In this document: piece by piece, positions 27,357-64,000 of the stretch
Layout of the letters: each line of letters starts with the position of its first letter
How positions within the stretch are numbered: position 1 is the stretch's first letter
NCBI GenBank assembly: GCA_963573385.1
Contig: CAUYLG010026860.1
Coordinates: 1 to 64,000, forward strand
Length of the DNA: 64,000 nucleotides
Reading direction: 5' to 3'
Source: Cacajao melanocephalus
Taxonomy: Eukaryota; Chordata; Mammalia; Primates; Pitheciidae
Notes under the pieces: generated by a model
The model's input: the letters and a program-made list of their open reading frames with translations, nothing else
Database searches by the model: none
What the model was told of the DNA's origin: nothing
Made by a program: the position numbers and the translations under genes

Positions 27357-27850
27357 TCTGGTTATCTAATGCTGCATAATAAACCACCCCAAAAGTTAGT
27401 GGCTTATACAACAATCTTTTGTTATATCTGATGACTGTATGCATTGTCTGGGCTCAGCTAGTGGCTCTTGATTGAGATCTCTCCTGCAATTGAGGGCACT
27501 TATTAGATAGTACAGGTGACTGCAGTCATCTGATGGCTCAACTGGGTGAATGACCAAGAAGATCCACTCACATGGAGAGCAGATGATGCTGGCTATGTAC
27601 TGAAAACCCAACTGGGCTGTCAACTGAAGGGCTTACACATGGCTTCTCCATGTGGTGTGAAATTCTCTTAGCCTGGTGGTTGGGTTCCAAGAGGAACAAC
27701 CCCGTAAATGTGCACTCCAAGAGTTAAGAATTGGATGCAGTTAAGACTACACCTGGAGTGGTACAACATCATTTCCACCACATTATATCAATCAAAATAG
27801 TCACAGGACCTTCCTTTATTCAACGCAAATATAAACTGCATATCTTGATG
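27357..27850. repeat. Old interspersed repeat, 'gctgcataataaaccacccc' type
   Basis: Starts 'tctggttatctaatgctgca' and contains 'aaaagttagtggcttatac', 'gtctgggctcagc' and 'ggttgggttccaagaggaac'. The same head phrase is common to many mammalian genomic copies. Family not named with confidence. Confidence 0.55.
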
Positions 27851-28950
27851 GAAGAGTAGTAAAGTCACATTGTAACAGAACATAAGGTATTAATGGCATG
27901 GTCATGATCATCTTTAAAAATACAACATGCTATACTCTCCCACCAAACACTTGGCTGTAAACTTACGTTATCTTAATCCAGTGAAGTTTCAAGATTTGTT
28001 ACAGCGGTTAGTTTATCCTGACTACCATCCATAATATTTCATCTACTGAGAGGACCACCCTCTTTTCTCCTGGATTATCAGTAATGCCTTCTTGGCTTGG
28101 ATAAGGAAACAGTGCTTTATTTTCACAATAAGGATACCGTCATTTCAAGCAGAATACTTAGTCCTAGGTGTAATGAGGTACCTGCTATATTCACGCACAA
28201 GGACGTATGATATACCAAGCTCCAGCTGCCAAGTTAAAGGTCTGCCTCAACTTCCACTGGGAAATAGTCACCTTACAGGCGTGTCATTGCACAAGCAGAA
28301 CTTCCTACCTCCAGATATCTGGTTGGTTCATGTGAGAGATCCATCTCAAATCCTGAGTTCTGTTTTGCACATTTCAGAATCTTATTTCAAATTCGAAGTT
28401 TTTTTTTCCAGATAGGCTTAACCCTATTTCAATGATAGCATATATTCAAATAAATTTTATATATTGCATTTTTGTAAGCATCCCTCAAGAGATTATTGGA
28501 GTTCTTAGTGATAGCACAAGAAGCGCTATCTCATTGTCTAGGGCCCACTTCAAATCATTTGCATAGTACCTATATATTGGTTAAAGGTTCAGTCTTCTGC
28601 CTACCTTCCAAAAGTATGGTTTCTGCAGTTTAGAGGCACAAAGGACTGATACCAGGAAGAATGTATGGCCACAGATTGTTTCCTCCAGTTTGTATGACAT
28701 CTAGTAGGAACCCTCCTTGGACTTCCTATACATATGTGATAGTCTGGGAGGACCCATTCATTCTCAACGACTAGTAAGGTAGGCATAGATTCCTTGGTTA
28801 AGGAGATAAGTTTGAACACAGACCATTTTTCTAAATATTTCAGTCTTCATTGAACTCAATGAGGCAGATTCTTCAGGTTGTTGCATGAAAGTATGGATTT
28901 TCCCTTAGAGCTTCCAGTTGTTCTATACTGGAATTCATAAACTCTTGGCC
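27851..28950. other. Unassigned intergenic sequence
   Basis: No repeat was recognised. A 107-codon + frame (28,092-28,415) and a 72-codon - frame (28,601-28,819) are open, but neither resembles a family I know and neither sits in a gene-like setting. The stretch could be a decayed transposon interior. Confidence 0.4.
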
Positions 28951-29100
28951 AGCCAGGTATGTTGACTCATGCTTGTAATCTCAGCACTTTGGGAGGTGGA
29001 GGTGGGTGGAACGCTTGAGGCCAGGAGTTCAAGGCCAGCCTTGCCAACATAGCAAAACTTTGTCTCTACTAAGTAAATAAATACAAATTTCAAAAAAATA
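28951..29100 (+). mobile_element. Alu left-monomer fragment
   Basis: Starts 'agccaggtatgttgactcat' and ends in an A-rich tail near 29,099. The flanks share 'taaactcttggc' / 'taaactcttagc', a target duplication with one mismatch, so this monomer inserted as such. Confidence 0.88.
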
Positions 29101-29127
29101 CTTAAACTCTTAGCCTTTTGGTGGTAT

Positions 29128-29529
29128 GTTAGAACATTTAGTGCTGCTATAACAAAATAGTTAAAACAGAATAATTTGTAGAGGACAGAAATTTATTTCT
29201 TATAGTTTTGCAGGCTGGGAAGTTCAAAATCAAGATGCCAGCAGGTTTAGTTTCTGACGAGAGCCCAGCCTCAGCTTCCAAGATGGTGCCTCGAGTGCTG
29301 CATCCTCCAGAGGGAAAAGATACTGTTCCTCACATGGCAGAAGAGTAAAAGAGAAAAGAAAGACAGAACTCACTTTCCAAAGCCCCTTTTTAAAGATGCT
29401 AAGTCCATCCATGAGGGCAAAGCCCTTATTGCCTAATCAACTCTTAAAGGGCCCACCTCTTGATACTGTTACAATGGCAATTAAATTTCAACATGAGTTT
29501 TGGAGAGGACAGACATTCAAACCATAGCA
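29128..29529. repeat. Old interspersed repeat, 'gctgctataacaaaata' type
   Basis: Starts 'tgctgctataacaaaatag', contains 'agaaatttatttcttatag', 'caggctgggaagttcaaaat' and 'ctcacatggcagaagag', and ends 'ttcaaaccatagca'. Common mammalian repeat; not named. Confidence 0.6.
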
Positions 29530-29861
29530 GGTGGGTACAAGAAGAGTCAGCTTCAAAGGCATGCAACCTGTGCAGTTGCACAGAACCATGCTCTTAGCAT
29601 AATTCCATCCTTGGTTTAATACTCTGCTGTTGCCGTCCTGAAATTCTTAATAACTTTTCATTTTGCAGTGGGTCCCATACATTATGCAGTTGGTACTGGG
29701 TACAAGGACTTTTATTCCTCTATTATAGTCTCTTCCTAATGATGCTCTGCGCTATTACTAATGTATTGAGAGTAAAATTTCTCTGAATGAAATGTGTGAA
29801 TTGCCATAGGAGTCAGTATCTCCTGAAAATGGGATACTAAAGGCTGGAAGTTTTAGAATAT
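29530..29861. other. Unique intergenic sequence
   Basis: Nothing recognised. Confidence 0.4.
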
Positions 29862-30950
29862 TCACGGAATCCATAATTAAGACCCCAAAAGCAAATGCAA
29901 CAAAAACAAAAATAAATAAATAAATCATACCTAATTAAACTGAAAAGCTTCTGCGCAGCAAAATAAATAGTCAGCCAACACACAACCCACAGAGTAGGAG
30001 AAAATATTTGCAAACTATACATCCGACAACGGACTAGTATCCGGTATCTACAAGGAAATAAAACAAATCAACAAGAAAAAAAAATCCCATCAAAAAATGG
30101 GCAAAGGACATGAATAGACATTTCTCAAAAGAAGATACACAAACAGCCAACAGACGTGAAAAAACGTTCAACATCACTAATTATCAGAGAATACAAATTA
30201 AAACCGTGATGAGATACCATCTTATCCCTGCAAGAATGGCCATAATTTAAAAGTCAAAAACCAAGAGATGTTTGAGTAGATGTGGTGAAAAGGAAATACT
30301 TTTACATTGCTGGTGGGAACATAAATTAGTACAACCACTATGGAAAACAGTATGGAGATTCCTAAAAAAAAAAACTAAAAAGTGGAACTACCTTTTGATC
30401 CAGCAATCTCTCTATTGGGTGTCTACCCAAAGGAAAAGAAGTCATTATATGAAAAAGACACATTCATGTGCATGTTTATAGCAGAACAATTTGCAATTTT
30501 AAAGATATAGAACCAACCTAAGTGCTCATCAACAAATGAATGGTTAAAGAAAATATGCTGTATATGCACATGGAATACTATTCAGCCATAAAAAGGATAA
30601 AATAATGTCTTTTGCAGCAACTTGGATGGAGCTGGAGGCTGTTATTCTAAATGAAGTAACTCAGTAATGGAAAATCAAATATTGCATGTTTTCACTTTTA
30701 AGTGGGAGCTAAGTTATGAGGATACAAAGGCATAAGAGTGATATAATGGGCTCTGGGAACGCTTGGTGGCAGGGGGAAGATTGGTAGGGTAGTGAGGGAA
30801 AAAAGACTACATATTGGGTACAGTATACACTGCTTGGGTGTTGGCTCCACTAAAATTTCAGAATTCATGACTAAAGAACTTATCCATGTAACCAAACACC
30901 ACTGGTGTTTCAAAAAATATTGAAATAAACTAAAAATTAAATAAATAAAT
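29862..30950 (+). mobile_element. L1 ORF2 3' part and 3' UTR, sense
   Basis: Contains ORF2 C-terminal coding phrases in order ('aaaagcttctgcgcagcaaa', 'acatgaatagacatttctca', 'acattgctggtgggaacata', 'tggaatactattcagccata'), then a short 3' UTR and an A-rich tail. Frameshifts and stops break the frame. 5'-truncated copy. Confidence 0.92.
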
Positions 30951-31004
30951 AGTGTATGAGAGTCCCAGTTTTAACATTCTTGCCAATCTTTGATATTGTC
31001 AAGG

Positions 31005-31030
31005 TTTTTTTTTTTTTTTTTTTTTTTTTT
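31005..31030. repeat. Poly(T) run
   Basis: Twenty-six T residues in a row. Length is probably variable and error-prone in assembly. Confidence 0.95.
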
Positions 31031-33206
31031 GTGAGAGGATTTTAGCCTTTCTTTCTGTGTGTGTAGTGATACATCATGATTATTTGGATTTCCGTTTCTC
31101 TAATACCAGTGAGATTGAGCACTATCTTGTATAGGTTTGGGTTGTGTGAATAGTCTCTTTTGTCAAATTTTTATTCAAATCTTTTTTCCACTTTTCTTCT
31201 GCAAACTTTTAGTTGTCTTTGTCTTATTGATTTGAAGGATTTCTTTACCTAATGTGAATATTAGTCTTTTGTCAGATATATGTATTGCAAATTTTTTCTC
31301 TCATTTGTGTAACCTGTATTCTGGCTTTCTTAATGGAATCTTTTTTCATGAACTTAATATAATAGACCAAGTTGCCAACATAATATGGAATATCATCATG
31401 TTCTGTAAAATATGCAAAGATTTCTTAAATAGGAAATAAAAGCCCTAACCAGTATATTTAGAGATCTTTGCTTATCTCAAGTTCATGAAAATAGTTTATG
31501 TTATCTTCTTAAAACTTTATTGTTTTCTCTTTTAATTTACATCTGCCATCATCAGGAATTAATTTTTGTGTATAGCATGAGGTTGAAGTGAAGATATGGA
31601 TATCCCATTGACCCAGCACCATATATTGAAAAGGCCTGAACTGCAATGGCAACTTGGTCATTACTCAGGTGACTGTGGAAGTGCAGCTCTATAGTCATGA
31701 GGGAAATTAGTCTACTATTCCCTTTTTAGTAACATCCTTATTGGTGTTTGTTTTAAGATTAGGTTGTTCTCATAAAAAACATTGAAAATGCCCCATGTTT
31801 TCTTAGTATCTTGGAAAGTTTGTGTAAGAATGGTGCTACTTGCGTGGAGGAATTCATCAGGAAAGCAGTCTAGGCTTGGAGTTTTCTTTGTGGATGAATT
31901 TTGATTAGTGATTCCATTTCTTTAATAGATATGGAACCATTCATATTTTAATTTTTTGATGTTTGTTAAATTGTATTTTGCAAGGAATTTACCAATTTCA
32001 TTTAAATTTTTAAATTTATTGGTGTAAAGTTGTCTGTAACATTCTCTTATTAACTATTTAATATCTGACAAATAGTACTGATATTTTTCATTTCTTATAT
32101 TGGTTGTTTGGCCTTTCTCCCTGCCTTGATCAGGCTTGCTAAAGATCTGTTAGTTTTATTAGTTTTGCAGAGTCAGATTTTGACTTAATTTTCTCTATTG
32201 CGTTTTCCTCCTATTTCATTGGTGTCTACTTTTTATTACTTTTATTTCTCTGCTTCTTTGAATTTAATTTGTTTTTGAGCTTCTTGAGATTGATACTTAA
32301 GTAATTTTGAATCCTTTTCCATTTCTAATATTCACATATAATGCTATATACTTTCCTTTAAGTATGAGTCCACATGTGTTGAATCCTGCATGAATTGTTG
32401 TATTCTATTTTTATTATCACTCAGTTCAAAACTCTCTAATATTCATGGTAATTTCTAGTTTCATGCCTGGTTATTTAGAAGTGTGTTGCCTAAATTCCAA
32501 TTAATTAGCTAAGGGATTTTTTAGTTTTCTTTTTAAATTCTTACTATTTTTCTTTTTTTGGTTAGAATCTCGTACTCAGGAAATTGATTCCTATTTTAAT
32601 TCCTCTTTAGTCAGAGACCATGCTGTTTATGATTTCAGTTTTTGAATCTGACGAGACTTACTTTAGGATCCACTTAGGGTTAAGTTTTATAAATTACATG
32701 TGCACTTGAATAATGCATATTCTGAAGTTTTGGGAGGGTAGAGATCTGTGTATATCAATGAGCTCAAATTTATAAATTATGTTTTCCGAGTCTTATTGAC
32801 CTGGAATATTTTATGCCTACTGATTTTTTTTTTGACCGCTTGTTATATCAGTTAATGTGGCTGTGGCTTTGTCTGTTTTTCCTTTAAGTTGCTGGCTTTT
32901 AAAATTTATGTAGTTTGAGGCTGATTACTAAGCAAATAAACATTTAGAATTCTTATAGTTTTCTGCTGTTGTGACCCTTTTATCATTATGAAATGTCCCT
33001 ATTTATCTGTATTATTATAATACTTCTTGTGTTAATAGCTATTTTTTCTGATATTAATATTGCTACCCAGCTATCTTTTGAGTTGATATTTTATTTTCCA
33101 TATTTGCCTTTTTTTAGATTTAATAAGTATTTTTCATTATTCAGTTTCTCCCTTTTGTTAATTGTTATACACTATTTCATAATTCCTTTAGTGATTACCT
33201 AAATGA

Positions 33207-33572
<366 letters not shown>

Positions 33573-34274
33573 TGAACATTATAGTTTTTAAACTCTCTTT
33601 GTCAGCCTCTCACCCCCCAAATTCTCTCTATATTTTAGATTTTAGAAGACATTACTATTACTGTTTTGAATAGTCAATATTTATCTAGTTTTACTTACAT
33701 ATTTACCTGCAAGAGGGTTCTTCAGGTTTAAAAATTCCAGGTGAAATGATTCTAGATTTCATCTAGCATCATGTTTTTAAACCGGAAGAACCCTCTTTAA
33801 TATTTCTTTGTACATGGTCCGCTGTAAACAATTTACATAAGTTTTGTTTATCTGAAAACATCTTTATTTTGCCTTCATTTCTTAAGGGCATTTCCACTGT
33901 GTAAAATTCTGGGTTTGTGACTATTTAAAGCATATAAAAGATGTTATTCCATTATTTTCTTGCTTCCATTGTTTCTTTTGAGAAGTCAGCTTATATTACT
34001 GTTAAAATTTGATTTGTTTCTCAAGCTGCTTTTAAGCTTTTCCTTTTACCTGTTGTTTTCAGCATTTTTACTGAAATTTTCCTAAATTGTGAATTTTTTT
34101 CTGTATATCCTGTTTGGCATTAACCATTGCTCTTGAATCCATGGTTGTTTTGTCTGGAAATTTTTAACAGAGTCTCTTCTTGCTTCTGTCTCATTTTCTC
34201 AATGATCTTGTTGGAGTCCAATTATTCCATTTACTATGTTAGGCCTTTTCAGTTTTTTCATATATCTGTCATGC

Positions 34275-34575
34275 TTTTTTTTTTCTTTTGAGACAGGATC
34301 TCACTCTGTTGCCCAGGCTGGAGTGCAGTGGTCTGGTTGCAGCTCATGCAGCCTCAGCCTCCTGGGCTCAAGCAATCCTCATCCTCCTGCCTTAGCTTCC
34401 TCAATAGCTAGGGCAACAAGTGCATACCACCATACCTGACTAATTTTTAAAGTAATTATAGAGATGTTGTCTCACTTTGTTGTACAGGCTGGTCTCAAAT
34501 CCTGGACTCAAGAGATCCTCCCACCTCAGCCTCCCAAAGTGCTGGGATTACTGGTGTGAGCCACCATGCTTGGCC
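34275..34575 (-). mobile_element. Alu (J-like), full length, antisense
   Basis: T run, then 'gagacaggatctcactctgt' to 'gagccaccatgcttggcc'. The flanks share 'gtcatgc' / 'gtcatac'. Confidence 0.94.
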
Positions 34576-34924
34576 AGTCATACTTTTTTTAAAAATTCTT
34601 TTTCTGTGCATCACTTTTGTTATTTGTGTATTTCAATTTTTAAAGAAAATCAGCAGCAAAACACTCACAATCAACAATAATAAAAATTGGTTACCTCATT
34701 TCTATTTGATTTTTACACTTTTTGCCAAGATTACTTAGACTAGTACCTTCTATGACACTCCAACTCTTTGATGAGAGGCAGTAACCACTAATATACATTC
34801 TCTTCTCTCTTATTTAGAGATGAATTCAGATACATTAAGTTGCAAGTAATTTTATGTTTAAGGCTTGTACAACACTAAAATATATAGTAATAGTATTCAT
34901 TATACAAAATTATGAGTGAGTTTA

Positions 34925-35320
34925 TGATGTGGTTTGGATCTGTGTTCCTGCCCAAATCTCATGTCAAATTGTAATCCACAGTGTTGGAGGAGGGGCCTGG
35001 TGGGAGATGAATGGTTTGACACCATCCCTGCCTTGGCACTGTATAGTGATTGAGTTATCATGAGATCTGGGTTTTTAAAAGTATGTGGCACCTCCCTCCC
35101 CCTTCTCTCTTCCTCCTACTCCGGCCGTGTGATATTTGCACTCCCCCTTCCCCTTCTGCCACAATTGTCCATTTCCTGAGGCCTCCCCAGGAGTGGAGCA
35201 GATGCCAGCATCATGCTTTCTGTACAGCCTGTGGAACCAGGAGCCAATTAAACCCGTTTTCTTTATAAGTTACCTAGTCTCAGGTATATCTTTATAGCAA
35301 TGTGACAGTAGACTACTTCA
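34925..35320 (+). mobile_element. Solo MaLR LTR, MST-like
   Basis: Begins TGATGTGGTTTGGATCTGTG, contains 'gaggggcctggtgggag', 'gaggcctccccaggag' and 'ttctttataagttacctagt', about 396 bp. The longer length and the 'gggcctggtggg' block fit MST rather than THE1. Confidence 0.88.
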
Positions 35321-36184
35321 GCTTACCTTTGAATGTTTTACAGATTTATGGGTATGCTTTTTGTTTGTAACAATGATTAGGAAGGTGAGAGCATTACTTG
35401 TCCTTATTGGACTGGGGCCAGGGATGCTATATAGTCTGCAATGCAAGGGACAGTTCTTTACAAGGGATCAATAGTTATACTTCTTACAGTACTTTCAACA
35501 GTTCTGCTGGAGTATTCATGTAGGTGACATGCTGTAATAATGATGTAAGCTTATAATCTTAGTACCTTTTGCACATAAACCCTAAAATGTATATTTTAAA
35601 TCTGTTAGGTAGAGATTGAATTCTCCACGGATAGTACGCAGAGGGTATATTCTGCTTTGTTTGTTTGGAACTTTATGGAGAATTAGCCACAATTTTGGAA
35701 AATCACACCAGCTATCTTACTCTGTTTATGCTATGATTGTTACTTATACAACTGGTATTTTGTTAGCAATGAAGCACATAATCTGAATATGTATTTGAGG
35801 GGATTCTACATAGATAGATGCAAGCATCTGATCACTTCATTGGTCTTCTGCATTTCATAAGGAAAAAATATTACTTTATTATAAATTACTTCCCTTCATT
35901 TTTTCCTTAAAGTTGAAGCATCATCGTGTATATTGATTTAAAAAATTGTATGTGTATGCATGTGATATTAGTTACTAATTTTAGCTGAAGATAATTTTAA
36001 TTTCATTTCAGATTTCTGTTGTTAAACCGAAGGTCTGGAATCGGATGGGTTGAGATCAATTGGATACCAAAATATTTGCTAAAATTTATTTGAAATCACA
36101 GAAAAGACCCAATAGAAACAGACCTCTTTATTACTATTATTTATTATTTCTACTATTCTTTTAAAAAATTACTATCGTTACACA
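35321..36184. other. Upstream flank of FAM98B
   Basis: AT-rich, with no repeat or gene recognised. It ends abruptly at the GC-rich promoter. There is no ATG between about 36,050 and the FAM98B start at 36,359, so no upstream AUG would precede the main one if transcription begins in this interval. Confidence 0.5.
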
Positions 36185-36358
36185 CAGCGGTGTTAGGCAC
36201 TATCAAGCATCCATTGCCTGCGGGCTGGGAACCTTTGCGCCGGTCTTCAGAAGTGCTCTTAGGCAGGCACCGGCGAGACACGGACCGGAACCTTGGCGCT
36301 GTGACGCTAGTTTCCGGCGGGCTACTTAGAGCGCGGAACAGCTCTGGGCCAAAGGACC

Positions 36359-63828
<27,470 letters not shown>

Positions 63829-64000
63829 AAACTACAAAAACTAGATAGCAGTGCTTGCTTCTTTATAGATACATTAGACATAGTATTCTAAATAACATAC
63901 TTGAATATCATCTTTGAGGTAAACACCATGTTAGACTTCCTGGTGATACCATTCTTGAATTGGTTAATATGTACGAACAGTGTTTTTTTACTACCAGTTG
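63829..64000 (+). other. FAM98B: FAM98B 3' UTR, start
   Basis: Sequence after the stop codon. No AATAAA is seen before the window ends, so the poly(A) site lies further right. Confidence 0.8.

Overview
This window is primate nuclear DNA. It is full of Alu elements, carries THE1/MST-type MaLR LTRs, L1, MIR, L2 and hAT/Tigger fossils, and has one intron-rich protein-coding gene. The coding exons match FAM98B, which in human lies on chromosome 15q14. From memory, a handful of residues differ from the human protein (examples are in the findings), so a non-human simian is likely, but the species cannot be fixed from the sequence alone.

Layout. Bases 1 to about 36,180 are intergenic and I found no functional gene there. 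The largest structure is a nest of retroelements at 16.6-27.1 kb. An old L1M copy, antisense to the window, was split by a nearly complete younger L1 (16,897-25,775) flanked by a 10-bp target-site duplication. That L1 was itself hit by a THE1 LTR with a perfect 5-bp duplication and by Alu pieces. A second antisense L1M (31-34.9 kb), several L1 3' ends and a local 154-bp duplication (5.1 and 6.4 kb) fill much of the rest.

Bases 36,185 to 36,620 are a GC/CpG-rich promoter with no TATA box. FAM98B starts at 36,359 and its stop codon ends at 63,828, on the + strand. The coding sequence has eight exons and every intron is GT-AG. The joined reading frame is 1,272 nt (423 residues plus stop) with no breaks. 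FAM98B is a subunit of the RTCB tRNA ligase complex (RTCB, DDX1, RTRAF/CGI-99, FAM98B, ASHWIN), which joins tRNA exons and XBP1 mRNA exons. The last coding exon encodes a long Gly/Arg-rich tail. The 3' UTR runs beyond the window.

Intron 1 holds an antisense processed pseudogene of CTDSP2 (about 40.1-42.1 kb). The other introns hold Alus, L1, MIR, hAT elements and a 320-bp polypurine tract with an internal 49-bp tandem repeat.

No previously undescribed gene system was found. The points worth a second look are structural: nested insertions, local duplications, an Alu with an abnormal GC-rich start, the pseudogene, and the expandable glycine-codon repeat in exon 8.
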